Positions 1 through 9,441 of a stretch of 64,000 nt of DNA are shown piece after piece. Position numbers and translations under genes: made by a program. Each line of letters starts with the position of its first letter. Position 1 is the first letter of the stretch. The notes under the pieces are model-generated. The model saw nothing but the letters and a program-made list of their open reading frames with translations, had not been told where the DNA came from and made no database searches. The stretch is taken from the NCBI GenBank assembly GCA_963748005.1, contig CAVVHH010000002.1, forward strand, positions 2,542,001 through 2,606,000, read 5' to 3'. This DNA is from CAILZL01 sp963748005 (GTDB lineage: Bacteria; Pseudomonadota; Gammaproteobacteria; Steroidobacterales; Steroidobacteraceae).

Positions 1-639
1 GCGCCATCGCCCACCCGCCGACCAGTAAGGCGAGCGTCGTCCCATGCGGGCGCGGGAAGTCATGAGCCGGAAGTAGAGGGCAATGCCGCTGACGACGACG
101 ATGCACAGGGTGATGCCGACGGCGACGAACAAGAATGGGGAATAGAAGCCGTACGCGGTCATGCGGTGAATGTTCTTGATCGTGATGCGAAACGAAGGAC
201 CGTCGCCCACTGACGGCAAGACGAGTTCTGCCGCAGTGTCGGGACCTGCCAGCACGGCGCCGGTGGTGGCGTCGAAGCGCAGCAGCTTGCCTTCGGAGGC
301 GACCTGCCCGATCGGCTTGTCGTCGGACATGCGAAGTTCGACGAAGCGCAGCGACGTGCCTGCGGCAACAGTGCGTGCCGAGCTGACGACAGTGGTCAGG
401 GCGCGGTCGAAGTCAAACGCTGCCGGCAGGGCAGGGGCGTCGTAGTCGGCGTCGGTCACGACCTGAAAATTCTGCGGGCCGTTGCGCCCCTGGCGCATCG
501 ACTGAAGGTTGGGATCACTCGCCGGTGCATGGCTCAGCAGCGTCCACAAGTCGGTCAGCTGGATCAGTGTGCCGGTAGCGCCGAGGTAGAGCGCGAGGAA
601 CACGGCGAAGACTGCGAGATAGCGATGTAGCCTCTGCAC
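1..639 (-). CDS. PepSY-domain membrane protein, C-terminus cut by window edge
   Basis: An open frame runs from a GTG at 639 off the left edge (213 codons, no stop). The N-terminus has a basic start (QRLHRY) and a membrane helix (residues about 7-26). A periplasmic PepSY-like stretch follows, including a FDATTG segment, then IHRMTAYGF and a second strong helix (FLFVAVGITLCIVVVSGIALY). This is the layout of PepSY-associated membrane proteins, often linked to iron or haem uptake and reductase partners. A GGGGAAT ribosome-binding site lies before the GTG. The frame was read by hand. The family call is fairly secure; the biological role is not shown. Confidence 0.7.
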   Translation of the reverse strand, partial: MQRLHRYLAVFAVFLALYLGATGTLIQLTDLWTLLSHAPASDPNLQSMRQGRNGPQNFQVVTDADYDAPALPAAFDFDRALTTVVSSARTVAAGTSLRFVELRMSDDKPIGQVASEGKLLRFDATTGAVLAGPDTAAELVLPSVGDGPSFRITIKNIHRMTAYGFYSPFLFVAVGITLCIVVVSGIALYFRLMTSRARMGRRSPYWSAGGRWR

Positions 640-778
640 GATGATTCCCCGAAGTCGACTCTGTAATTTAGTTATTAGAACTTATCTTAAAAATTGCTTG
701 TGGCTTATTTTTGTTGGATCGGTGGGTCATGCGGGCACTTGATGAAGCTCTTCTCGTACTCGCAATCCAATCGTGCTG

Positions 779-2629
779 TCACCATCCCAGAATCTGGCGC
801 CTGCGACGGACGTCGGCGCCACCGCGTAGTGTGTTCGACTGCGGCTCCATGCCTGCGGCCACCAGGGCGGTCGAAATGCCGTAGGCATCCACCAATTCAA
901 CCCGATGGCCGCGGCTAAGCAGTGCAGCGATGACTTCCGCAGGAATACGATTTTCGATCTCGATCACACCCGGTGCATCGCGCTTGTCATCGAACGACTG
1001 ATGGAAATGCAGTGACTCGACACGTGGCGCCTCGATGGCCTGCTGCAGGTTCTGCCCGCCCAGGATGATGTTGAGCAACGTCTGCACAATGTGCTGGTCC
1101 TGACTGTCCCCGCCCGGCGTGCCGACCGCGAGAAAGGGCTTGCCTGCGCGCGTGACGATGGTGGGCGTCAACGTGGTTCGGGGCCGTTTGCCTCCCTTCA
1201 GCACGTTGGGACTTGCCGGGTCCAGATCGAAAACTGTCATGCGGTTGCTGAGCGGCACACCGGTATCGCCAGCAATGTACGCACCGCCGCTGAGCCAGCC
1301 TGAACTCGGTGTCGAACTGAACAGATTGCCGTGCGCATCCACGATCTCGATCGCAGTCGTGTCGCTGGGAAGGCCGCCGCGCACTTTGAGCTGGCGGGGT
1401 ATGAATGCAGAAGCGGGACGCGCGCCGCGCTGATGTGCGTATGGGTCACCGTAGCGGTGCTGTAACGACCCACGCGATCCAATCAACGCCGCGCGCTCGG
1501 CAGCGTAGCGCTTCGACAGCAGGCCTTCGGCGGGAATGTCGGCGTAGAGTGGATCGCCGAACCACGCATTGCGATCGTCGTATGCCAGCTTGATCGCCTC
1601 GATCAGCGTGTGCAAATACAGCTCGTCCCCGTGGGACATCTTGTCGATGCCGGCGGCTTCGAGAATGTTCAGCGTGAGCAGTAATGCCGGCCCCTGACTC
1701 CAGAAACCGGCCTTGTGGATGTCGTAGCCCTGGAAGCGTGTGCTGACCGCAGCTTCAAGCCGGCCGCGGTAGATGGCGAGATCCTCGTAACTCAGCAAAC
1801 CGCCATCAGCCTGCACGGCCGCTGCGATGCGCCTGGCCACATCACCCTTGTAGAACACGTCGCGTCCGGCCTCGATGGCCTGCCTGCGGTTGGCGCCTTT
1901 CTTGAGCGCTGCAGCTTCAGCCTCGACGATGACGCGCAAAGTGGCCGCCAGATTGGGCTGACGAAAAATCTCGCCGAGATCGGGAACGCGCCCTTCGGGG
2001 TAGTAGGTGCGACGCGACCAAACCCACTGCTCGGTTTGCTTGCGATTCGCGGTCAACGCCTCGTGCAACACTTCATACAAAGGAAAACCGTTGGCGAGCC
2101 GGAGCGCGGGTTCCAGCACCTCAGCCAGCGACATCGTGCCGAAGTTCTGCAGGGTCAGCGCCATGGCATCGATCACGGCAGGCACCGTGCCACCATTCGG
2201 GCCGTTGCCCGGAATCATGCCCGCATCGAGAAAGTGAGCCGGCGTCGCCGCTTGCGGCGCCGTCCCCTGACCACAGATGACGGTGACCTTGCCGGTTGCG
2301 GCCTGGAACACGATGGCGGGCGCTTCGCCACCCATGCCGAAGTGTGAGAACTCGTTGACCGCCGCGGCGAACACCGCCGCAACACCTGCGTCGAACGCAT
2401 TGCCACCCGCTTTGAGAATGCGCGCGCCCGCCTCCACCGTGTAGCGGGTTCCCGCGGCGACGATGCCATGCGTCCCGTGTATCTCCGGCCTCAGCGTTAT
2501 GGCCGCCTCACCGCGCGAACGTCCACCCGGAACGAAGATGGATGCCGGAGTCTGTGCCGAGCCGATTCCCGGCAGCGCCGCCACAGCAGCAGCGATGGCA
2601 AGTTTGTGAAAGTCGCGTCTTGTGGGCAT
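779..2629 (-). CDS. Gamma-glutamyltransferase-family hydrolase, Tat-exported
   Basis: 616 aa. The start at 2629 is preferred because it opens with a twin-arginine signal (MPTRRDFHKLAIAAAV) and a cleavage region near GSA-Q; an upstream ATG at 2671 would only add an atypical leader. The Ntn-hydrolase fold of gamma-glutamyltransferases is recognisable: AGGNAFDAGVAA near residue 80, and the autoprocessing nucleophile region SDTTAIEIVDAHGN near residue 435, where the first Thr would become the catalytic N-terminus. The C-terminal GTPGGDSQDQHIVQ block is also present. In this family a proenzyme self-cleaves and transfers or hydrolyses gamma-glutamyl or similar amides. The usual TTHxS is TTAIE here, so the substrate may not be glutathione. 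The gene stands alone. Confidence 0.85.
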   Translation of the reverse strand: MPTRRDFHKLAIAAAVAALPGIGSAQTPASIFVPGGRSRGEAAITLRPEIHGTHGIVAAGTRYTVEAGARILKAGGNAFDAGVAAVFAAAVNEFSHFGMGGEAPAIVFQAATGKVTVICGQGTAPQAATPAHFLDAGMIPGNGPNGGTVPAVIDAMALTLQNFGTMSLAEVLEPALRLANGFPLYEVLHEALTANRKQTEQWVWSRRTYYPEGRVPDLGEIFRQPNLAATLRVIVEAEAAALKKGANRRQAIEAGRDVFYKGDVARRIAAAVQADGGLLSYEDLAIYRGRLEAAVSTRFQGYDIHKAGFWSQGPALLLTLNILEAAGIDKMSHGDELYLHTLIEAIKLAYDDRNAWFGDPLYADIPAEGLLSKRYAAERAALIGSRGSLQHRYGDPYAHQRGARPASAFIPRQLKVRGGLPSDTTAIEIVDAHGNLFSSTPSSGWLSGGAYIAGDTGVPLSNRMTVFDLDPASPNVLKGGKRPRTTLTPTIVTRAGKPFLAVGTPGGDSQDQHIVQTLLNIILGGQNLQQAIEAPRVESLHFHQSFDDKRDAPGVIEIENRIPAEVIAALLSRGHRVELVDAYGISTALVAAGMEPQSNTLRGGADVRRRRQILGW

Positions 2630-2793
2630 GCGCCTATGCTCCTCCAGGTCCGTCGGGAAGACTAGCGGCATCAGGAAAAGCTCTTGAAGCTCCGGTCAAC
2701 ACTGGAAGACATTTCGTGAACATCGCCGGGTGCTGGCGCCAGTAACTCGTTGATGCCAAAGAAGAGGCGCCAGCATCTGCGGCACGAGGATTA

Positions 2794-3054
2794 GTGATGA
2801 GCGACCTTTTGAACAAGGCACTGAAGGAGTACGATCCTGCCCATACCCGAGGTATGCCCATGAACCCGCCGGCACGAAATTTCAAACAACAAGCCCATGA
2901 GCTGATCGAGCAGCTGCCCGAGGCTGCCGATTGGAAGGACCTTGCTCACGAAGCATCGGTGCTGCAGGACCTTGAGGAAGCTTTGCAGGACAGTGACGCA
3001 GACCGTGTAGTCGATAACGCTGAGGTGCGCCGCCGCTTCGGGCTTCCAGAGTAA
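2794..3054 (+). CDS. Putative antitoxin of a ParE-type module
   Basis: 86 aa, acidic and mostly helical (QAHELIEQLPEAADWKDLAHEASVLQDLEEALQDSD), ending in VRRRFGL. It lies 8 bp upstream of a ParE/RelE-like gene, so antitoxin is inferred from position and composition; I cannot name a DNA-binding fold. ATG 2794 has GAGG eight bases upstream. ATG 2857 also has a GAGG-like site and would give a more typical 65-residue antitoxin beginning MNPPARNF, so the start is uncertain. Confidence 0.6.
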   Translation: MMSDLLNKALKEYDPAHTRGMPMNPPARNFKQQAHELIEQLPEAADWKDLAHEASVLQDLEEALQDSDADRVVDNAEVRRRFGLPE

Positions 3055-3062
3055 AGCCCATC

Positions 3063-3359
3063 ATGAAAGTTGCATGGACGCACAAGGCACTTCTCCGCCT
3101 TACACAAATTCACGATCACATTGCGCTTGATCAACCCGTCAATGCCCGAAACTTTGTCGATCGCCTGACTAGGAAAGCCAGCCGCATTGCATTGACACCT
3201 AGCAGCGGAAAAATTGTACCTCAGTATGGCCGCGACGATATCCGCGAGTTGTACGAGGGCGAATACCGAATCATCTACCGCATCCGTAAGGACAGAATCG
3301 ACATCCTGACCGTGCGGCACTCGGCACGGTTGCTGCCAAAGCGCATCGCTGGGCTTTGA
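3063..3359 (+). CDS. ParE/RelE-superfamily toxin
   Basis: 98 aa with the ParE-type pattern: an N-terminal beta strand and helix (MKVAWTHKALLRLTQIHDHIA), central helix NFVDRLTRKASRI, then RELYEGEYRIIYRIRKDRIDILTVRHSARLLP, where the Y-R-I-x-Y-R-I strand and the basic C-terminus match the family. ParE toxins poison DNA gyrase and RelE toxins cleave mRNA on the ribosome; the sequence alone does not decide which. It is co-transcribed with the small acidic gene just upstream. Confidence 0.82.
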   Translation: MKVAWTHKALLRLTQIHDHIALDQPVNARNFVDRLTRKASRIALTPSSGKIVPQYGRDDIRELYEGEYRIIYRIRKDRIDILTVRHSARLLPKRIAGL

Positions 3360-3402
3360 TTGTGAGCAGCCGTGCGGGATTCCGTACGTCGAAGATCGTG
3401 AT

Positions 3403-4494
3403 TTACTGCGGCATCTTCAAACCCGCCGCCTCGTAGAACACCTCCAGCGGTCCCATCATGCTGCCGATTCCAAAGATCATTGCGCCGCGTCTCTGGCCGG
3501 GCCTGGCCGAGGCGTTGTAGTTGCCGTTGTTGGGATCGGTTGAATACTCGACGAAGCGAAGTCCACTTCCCTCGACCAGCCATCTGCCTTTCACGATGCC
3601 ATTGGCACAGGAGGCCATGTTCTGCAGGAAGCGCCAATCCAGATATCCAACATCGACGGGTGTGATGCCTTCCCGATAAAAGCCCTGATAACCGTTTTCC
3701 CAGCTGTGGCCGGAGTACACCTTCAGCGCATACCTTTCATAGGGAGAGAAATTCGCCAGTAGATAGTCCGCGAACTTCTGGCTGGATTGCGCAAACGTTT
3801 TGATGTTGTCGGCAGAGCCAGCACCCAGTCCTTCGCCGTTCCCGTAGCAGTCGCCGGTGAACACCATGCCTTCCTTGTGCAGTATGTACACCGTGCAGCC
3901 TTTGGTATGCCCGTTGACCAGGAAGGTCTCGACAACGCGACCACCACCCAGATCGAAGGTCTTTTCGCCCGACTTGAACGCCGTATAGGTGGTGGGCGGC
4001 AGATTGAATTCGGTCTTCAGCATGGCGAGGTCTTCACCTTCGCCTGCCCAGTACTTCACGCCGCTGTCGAGGAAGGCGCGCGTCATGCCATTGTGATCCG
4101 CGTGCATGTGCGTGACCGCGAGCTCCAGCGGCACGTCGTTCGTCAGCGCCTTGACGGCGGCGCGCAGTTCTTCGGCAGCGTTCTTGCGTTTCGGGACCTG
4201 GCGATTGCCGTCCATGTAGTTGTTGCCCGAGTCAACCATCAGCGCCCTGGCGCTGCCGCTGATCAGGTAGAAGTCGGTGCCCAGCGCGCCCGGCGTGCCG
4301 ATGGGTGGATGAATGCCTCGGTTGTCGAATCGATAGATTCCATCGCCGATTTTCAAGATGTTGTAGGCGCCGTATTGGACGGTGTCGCCGACCTTGGCCA
4401 GCCTGGAGGCGTCAAAAGGCTCGATCCCCTGTGCCAGTGCACAGGTTGAGAGCAACCAGCCAGACAGAATGAGCGTCGTCAGGAATCGTGTCAT
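3403..4494 (-). CDS. Exported metallo-beta-lactamase-fold hydrolase
   Basis: 363 aa. The start at 4494 follows AGGAGAAGCTTC and opens with a Sec signal peptide (MTRFLTTLILSGWLLSTCALAQG). The zinc motif THMHADHNG (H-x-H-x-D-H) is near residue 135. A second-shell His (NGHTKGCTVYI) and the Asp ligand (VFTGDCYGNG) follow, and a further His is in VYSGHSWENGYQGF. A dinuclear zinc hydrolase in the periplasm is expected; the substrate could be a lactone, ester or thioester. The stop is 45 bp from the next minus-strand gene's region, but that gene lies upstream with its own start, so co-transcription is possible. Confidence 0.85.
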   Translation of the reverse strand: MTRFLTTLILSGWLLSTCALAQGIEPFDASRLAKVGDTVQYGAYNILKIGDGIYRFDNRGIHPPIGTPGALGTDFYLISGSARALMVDSGNNYMDGNRQVPKRKNAAEELRAAVKALTNDVPLELAVTHMHADHNGMTRAFLDSGVKYWAGEGEDLAMLKTEFNLPPTTYTAFKSGEKTFDLGGGRVVETFLVNGHTKGCTVYILHKEGMVFTGDCYGNGEGLGAGSADNIKTFAQSSQKFADYLLANFSPYERYALKVYSGHSWENGYQGFYREGITPVDVGYLDWRFLQNMASCANGIVKGRWLVEGSGLRFVEYSTDPNNGNYNASARPGQRRGAMIFGIGSMMGPLEVFYEAAGLKMPQ

Positions 4495-4557
4495 GAAGCT
4501 TCTCCTAAGAATCTGAATATCACCCTGCAAAAAACGCCTTGGCGGGCCGAAGTTAGA

Positions 4558-5577
4558 TTACCTGCCGTCGAGAAAACGTGCAGCGGAAGCCGGGTCACAT
4601 GGCGCATTCGACAGCGCCTGTCCCGGCCGGTAGTCCCAGGTCGTTCGGGCTGTGATGGGTGCGGTGAGATAGATTGGGTCTTCCACGGTGATTTCGTAGT
4701 TCAGGTGCCGGCGATCTTCGCTGAGCGCGAATCGCTCGACAATGTGCTTGGCAGTGCTCGAAGGAAATCTGAATCCCAAGCCCTGAGGATGCGCGGTGAA
4801 ACCGACTGTGTCGACCACGAGCACACTGCCTTCCCAATGGCCGACCGAATGACCCTGCATCGAAGGAGTGACGTTGGCCGGATGTGCTGCACCGAGATGC
4901 ACGATGCGCCGTGTCTGTGACCAGTCGATGTCCATCGTCACCGTGCGGCTGTCCGCCCGAATGCGTATCGGGATCGAATAAGCCATCAGGTAGGGTGCCC
5001 CCTGCGGAACGCACTTTACGGCCTGAGCGTTGAACAGTGCAGAGCGATCGCCGGCCATTTCCTCCTGCGCTTGCTTCGTCGCTGGCCAGGTTCGCGCCTC
5101 GGCAATGAGACGGGAAAAGGCCGCCGGCTGTGGTATCCACGTGCCCTGGATGCTCGCCGCGACTGCATCGACCGCCGCCGGCTCGCCCACCGCGCTCGGA
5201 TTTAACGGATAGCGCTTGCCATCGGCCGTGGTCAGCTCAACGCCGAGCACCAGGCGGTCCTCGCCCCAGCGATTGGGGTTGACGCGCACGCTGATATGGT
5301 CGCCCCGATGCAGCAGCTCGCGAGTCACTCCCCTCGACAGCAGCAGTGAAACGGCTCCCGCCTCGATCTGCTGTACGTAGCGCTCGCCGCGCGGCCCCGT
5401 AGTCTGGACCGCAAGGTACACGTGCGGATTCGCCCATTTGTACTCGACGATGGAGCCCTCGATCACGGTGGTGATGCTCTGGTCGAACTGCGCGGCGCCG
5501 TGATGAGCGAGTACGGGCCACGAGGCAAGCAGCCACGCCAGCACCACGAATGCGCCACGCGCAGGCAGCTCTGCCAT
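4558..5577 (-). CDS. DUF6152 protein fused to its usual partner domain
   Basis: 339 aa. The start at 5577 gives a clean signal peptide ending WPVLA|HHGAAQFD, so the mature protein should begin His-His. Residues 25-130 are a DUF6152 domain (IEGSIVEYKWANPHVYLAV, then LLSRGVTRELLHRGDHISVRVNP). Residues 150-339 are the second family seen as separate genes elsewhere here (IQGTWIPQPAAF, HSVGHWEGSVLVVDTVGFT, YEITVEDPIYLTAPI). Closest relative in the window is 54850-55875. The function of both domains is unknown. The upstream ribosome site is weak, so the start rests on the signal peptide. Confidence 0.72.
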   Translation of the reverse strand: MAELPARGAFVVLAWLLASWPVLAHHGAAQFDQSITTVIEGSIVEYKWANPHVYLAVQTTGPRGERYVQQIEAGAVSLLLSRGVTRELLHRGDHISVRVNPNRWGEDRLVLGVELTTADGKRYPLNPSAVGEPAAVDAVAASIQGTWIPQPAAFSRLIAEARTWPATKQAQEEMAGDRSALFNAQAVKCVPQGAPYLMAYSIPIRIRADSRTVTMDIDWSQTRRIVHLGAAHPANVTPSMQGHSVGHWEGSVLVVDTVGFTAHPQGLGFRFPSSTAKHIVERFALSEDRRHLNYEITVEDPIYLTAPITARTTWDYRPGQALSNAPCDPASAARFLDGR

Positions 5578-5960
5578 CCGTTGCAGACGTCGCTGCACTG
5601 TTCTGCTAGGCAAAAGTGCTATGGACGTGGGCGGTTCGGAATCTGCTTCCGAAGCGCTGCCGTGCTCGCAGTGCGTACGGTGTACAGCTTGTGTACGCCG
5701 AATCACTGATGACTGCGCGAACCACGTAGTGCTGGAATCAGGTCTTGTTTCTGGCCTTTCAGACATGTCGCTATCCCCGTGGCGCTATTTTAACGTCGAT
5801 GCCGCCAGTGACTGCCACGTGCCTTCTTCCCACATTCTTGTTTGTCAGCTGCTCGGCGTGAATCCCGATTCCTCTGGAGGATTCCGTACCTGATCGATAT
5901 GTTACTTCCAAAACCTGCCCGGATCAGCCGCTGCTTCAGCGTCGCATCGCCAGCCGCTTC

Positions 5961-5983
5961 GTAAAAACGGTGTCTATTCTTGC
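5961..5983 (+). promoter_or_regulatory. Shared upstream motif, copy A
   Basis: GTAAAAACGGTGTCTATTCT then TGC. It matches the motif seen before several other exported-protein genes in this window (A-rich tract, GGTGTC, TATTCTTGC). It lies about 160 bp before the delta-60 repeat gene, in the divergent gap between that gene and the DUF6152 fusion gene. The rest of this 560-base gap shows no gene that I can support. Confidence 0.45.
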
Positions 5984-6139
5984 AATTCGTCGCACAGCAA
6001 TTGATCTAGTATTCATTCCTGCAGATCACGTGTGATGTTTGTCGATCGTCACATTCACGACCGGTCACAAGGTAGGCGCAATGTCCATCAATGCATGCGT
6101 CCCTGGCTTGCGCCATTGCTTCGAAGTGGCCATCCCGGT

Positions 6140-8020
6140 ATGAAAGTATCCCGGAAATATGCTGTTGTGTTGCTGCTGGCCATGCTTCCGGCTACGCGTC
6201 CATTGCTGGCGGCTGGTATTGGTGACTTCGATTACAGCTACGGCAATGCCGGCTCTGTCTACAATCCTTTGGCTGTTCTGCCAGACGGCCGGTTGCTCTA
6301 TGTGTCCGACGACATCTCAATCGGCAACTATTCGCCTTATGACTTCGTGCTTTCGACCTCCGATTCGACGCTGTTCAAGCGTGCCGACATCGATGGAAAA
6401 CCGGACCTTTCATACGGAGTAGGCGGACAGCAGACACCGGTCGGCAACTTTCAATACACCTACGCCTCCCTACGCGCGGCAGATGGAAAACTGCTGATTG
6501 GAGGCAGCCTGCGGATGCAACAACCTGCACTGCTCCGCATGGGTAACGACGGGAATCCGGATCTGACGTTCGGCAACGGTGGCTTCGTCGCAGCACCGGC
6601 TTCCGAGTTTCTGTCAGTGGGCTCATGGGTGGAGGCCCTGGCCTTGCAACCCGATGGCCGGGTGCTGGTCCTGGCCAATGACAAGCCTTATTTCAAGGAC
6701 GTTCCCGCAGTGGCAGCACTACGCCGCTTCAACGTGGATGGCACCCTCGACAGTGGATTTGCGGCCCAGATGATTGAAGCACCGTTGGGGCAGTCCAGTT
6801 GCGTGGCTTGTAGCGGTCCCATTGCGGTGCTACCGGGCGGCGCCATACGCGTCGGGGGTCTGATCAATCCAGTGTATTTCAGCGCAACCGGATCACGCAT
6901 CTCGCCGCCGGTTGATAGTGGGGCGCTCTATCCCAACACCACCAACTGGAAAATTGTGGCGCCGTTACCTGCAGGCGGCTCGCTGATTTCCGGCACGAGC
7001 AACGCTGCCGCAACGACATCTGGCGAGAAGGTTGATGTGGGCACCGACATCCTGCTGGCCCGACTACGCATTGATGGTACCCCTGACGGGAGTTTCGGAA
7101 ATACCGGCTCCGGATACGCCGCGTTTGATATCGGTCAACTTGCGCTGGGGCGGGCGGGCTTGTTTCAGTATGTGCGAAAAATCTCGGTCAGCGGCGACGG
7201 GCGGCGCGTGTACCTCGCAGTCGCTTTGTCAACGAAGATGGAAAGTGTCGACAGCCTTGTCGCGGATTCCGGAACCGCAGTCGTCCGGTTGCTGATTGCC
7301 ACTGACGGTCGGATCACGTTGGACTCTGCCTTTGGCAGGGGCGGCATCGTGCTGCTTCCCCCGGAAGTACATGCATTCATCGAGGATGTCGTTGAGCAAT
7401 CCGGTGGCGCTGTCGTTCTGACCTTGTCCGACGGCTGGACGCGCTGGGCGCTGCGGCTATCAGGCAGTGCGCACAGTAGTTCCGGAGTCATAGTGGTTGA
7501 AAGGTATTACACGGAGGCGCGCGAAAGTGACGGCGAACTGGTTCTTCGAGTCAGTCGCACAGGTGGCAGTGATGGGGCTGTCACCATTACCTATAAGACA
7601 GCTCTCGGTAGCATCACACAGGCTACTCCCGGCGTGGACTTTGTTGCGCCCAGCGGCCAGCTTGACTGGGGAGATGGTGATACTTCCGACAGGTTCATCA
7701 AAATTCAGCTTATCAATGACAGTGTCGCAGAGAACAAGGAGAGCATCTCGCTGGCTGTGACGTCACCAAGTGGTGTCAATTTCAACTATGCAATCGGATC
7801 ATCAACGGTCATCAGCGCCGAAATCCTCGACGACGACGTTGGGTCCTCCACGCCTGTGCCGCCCACCACCACTGGCACCAGCACGCCCGCGATGACGGGT
7901 TCTGATGGTGGCGGAGGATCGTTCGACGTGAGGGAGCTCGGCCTTGAACTGCTTGGCATCCTGGCGACTCGACTTCTTTCGCAGCGCCGAAGCAGAGACA
8001 TTTTCCAAACCCAGTGGTGA
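6140..8020 (+). CDS. Secreted delta-60 repeat / Calx-beta protein with Gly-rich C-terminal tail
   Basis: 626 aa. ATG 6140 is chosen because it opens directly with a signal peptide (MKVSRKYAVVLLLAMLPATRP); ATG codons at 6032 or 6035 would add a 36-residue leader, and none has a strong ribosome site. Repeats typical of delta-60 propellers recur: RADIDGKPDLSYG, RMGNDGNPDLTFGNGGFV, RRFNVDGTLDSGF, RLRIDGTPDGSFGNTGSG. A Calx-beta-like domain follows near residues 480-585 (VSRTGGSDGAVTITYKT, AENKESISLAV). The tail GSDGGGGSF plus a hydrophobic segment and QRRSR resembles a sorting signal of the GlyGly-CTERM kind. A cell-surface or secreted role is inferred. Confidence 0.75.
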   Translation: MKVSRKYAVVLLLAMLPATRPLLAAGIGDFDYSYGNAGSVYNPLAVLPDGRLLYVSDDISIGNYSPYDFVLSTSDSTLFKRADIDGKPDLSYGVGGQQTPVGNFQYTYASLRAADGKLLIGGSLRMQQPALLRMGNDGNPDLTFGNGGFVAAPASEFLSVGSWVEALALQPDGRVLVLANDKPYFKDVPAVAALRRFNVDGTLDSGFAAQMIEAPLGQSSCVACSGPIAVLPGGAIRVGGLINPVYFSATGSRISPPVDSGALYPNTTNWKIVAPLPAGGSLISGTSNAAATTSGEKVDVGTDILLARLRIDGTPDGSFGNTGSGYAAFDIGQLALGRAGLFQYVRKISVSGDGRRVYLAVALSTKMESVDSLVADSGTAVVRLLIATDGRITLDSAFGRGGIVLLPPEVHAFIEDVVEQSGGAVVLTLSDGWTRWALRLSGSAHSSSGVIVVERYYTEARESDGELVLRVSRTGGSDGAVTITYKTALGSITQATPGVDFVAPSGQLDWGDGDTSDRFIKIQLINDSVAENKESISLAVTSPSGVNFNYAIGSSTVISAEILDDDVGSSTPVPPTTTGTSTPAMTGSDGGGGSFDVRELGLELLGILATRLLSQRRSRDIFQTQW

Positions 8021-8028
8021 GCGCTTAG

Positions 8029-8049
8029 GGCGTACAGCCTCTGTACGCC
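8029..8049. repeat. Perfect 9-bp hairpin after the delta-60 gene
   Basis: GGCGTACAG, loop CCT, CTGTACGCC, nine bases past the stop codon. No T-run follows, so it is not a standard intrinsic terminator. A related imperfect copy ending GTACGCCGAAT occurs near 5684-5704. It could be an mRNA 3' end stabiliser, a protein-binding site or a short repeat. The remaining bases to 8331 hold one further inverted repeat and no gene. Confidence 0.5.
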
Positions 8050-8268
8050 GAATGTCTCTATTTGCGGAGGACCGTGTCGGGTTGCTGGTAACGCAGTCAT
8101 TGATATGCGGGTGATCCGCGACGCGTTACTCGACAGCCGCTTGATCTGTCGCCACTGAGATGTGGTGATTGGCCCGGCAGCTGTATGCGTGAACGGTGCT
8201 GGGCAATCGACAGCAGGTGTGCATTAAGCAATTTGGTGCCCTGCACATCGTAGATCGATCGGGTGCTG

Positions 8269-8296
8269 GCCTGTAATATATCGATGAGTTACAGGC
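8269..8296. promoter_or_regulatory. Inverted repeat upstream of the rhomboid gene
   Basis: GCCTGTAA and TTACAGGC are separated by 12 bases and lie 35 bp before the rhomboid start codon. The position suits an operator or promoter-proximal regulator site. No regulator gene is adjacent, so the role is only suggested. Confidence 0.35.
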
Positions 8297-8331
8297 ATAG
8301 TCATATCCATTTTTGATTAAGGGAATCCATA

Positions 8332-9441
8332 ATGAATGAGCAGGATTGGCAAGGCGCAGACAACTTCGCACAACAAATACAATCAATAGCCCCTGTGGTC
8401 GAAGAGCCGATTTTTTTCCAAGTTAAATTTATGAAGACCCCCAACGGCTACGGCTTTGTTGGAAAGGGTTCAATAAAAATCACAAAGACATCACTGACTT
8501 TGTCCGGAAGCAGCGCGCGCGTACCATTTCTTCGATCAGCTACTGAGACCGATCTCAGTCTGGAATGCATTCGCAATGTGCGGGCTAATGGAAAGATGGT
8601 TGTTTGCAATTATGTTGAAGCTGGACAGCCCGAAAAGGTGATTTGCTTTAACGCAGAGAGTGAGGATCAGGCTGTGGCGATCATGCAGAGCCTGCCAGAC
8701 CTTCAAACCGAAAAATTCGCTACTGAACTCAAGGAGAACAGTGAATTTTTTCAGCGATTGATAGAGGCGACGCCGCGTGTATGGGTCACGTACACCATCG
8801 TCGCATTGAATCTATTGGTGTATCTGGCGATGTCCGTTTCGGGAGTTAATCCGCTCGCGCCAACCGGCGAGTCTGTTATTCCGTGGGGCTCAAATTTTGG
8901 GCCGCTGACAATCAGCGGCGAATGGTGGCGTCTTTTGTCGGCGACTTTTGTGCACTTTGGCTTAATGCATCTTCTGCTAAATATGTATGCAATGTTTCAA
9001 ACCGGACTGCTGGTGGAGAGATTGCTGGGAAAGGTCAGGTTTCTGCTTATGTATTTGTTCGCAGGCTTGTCTGGGAGCGTCGCCAGCTTGGTATGGAATC
9101 CAGTTGTGAACAGTGCCGGTGCCTCAGGAGCCGTGTTTGGTGTCTATGGATGTCTGTTGGCAGTCGTGATGCGTAGACGCGGTGAAATACCAACATCCAT
9201 ACTTACTATGCATCGTAACAGCACTCTTATATTTATTGGCTACAACTTGATTAATGGTGTCGCACACGCCGGGATTGATAACGCGGCGCATATTGGAGGA
9301 TTGCTCGGTGGTGCATTGGCGGGTTTCGCGCTCACGAAATCTTTGGATGCCAAGGAACGGTCGCTGGATGCAGGAAAGGTACTGCTGAGTGTGGTCTTCG
9401 GAGCAATTTTACTAGAACCTATCTCAAATTCGTTTGAGTAG
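8332..9441 (+). pseudogene. Rhomboid intramembrane serine protease, split by an IS
   Basis: Start ATG 8332 has AAGGGAA upstream. Residues 1-140 are soluble and PH-like in feel (FFQVKFMKTPNGYGFVGKGS). Then comes a six-helix rhomboid core: the WWRLLSATFVHFG loop, HLLLNMYAMF, catalytic Ser in GASGAVFGVYG and catalytic His in NAAHIGGLLGG. The natural reading ends near FGAILL at 9414; the last eight residues to the stop at 9441 come from the IS. Removing the IS joins this frame to 10250-10669 (FGAILL-VFAAKLGW). Both catalytic residues precede the break, so a truncated, possibly active protease could still be made. The partner substrates may be the Gly-tail proteins on either side. Confidence 0.85.

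Noticed and set aside
1715..2347. 210-codon plus-strand frame opposite the gamma-glutamyltransferase-like gene
   Set aside because: Antisense shadow with no supporting features; the minus-strand gene is convincing.
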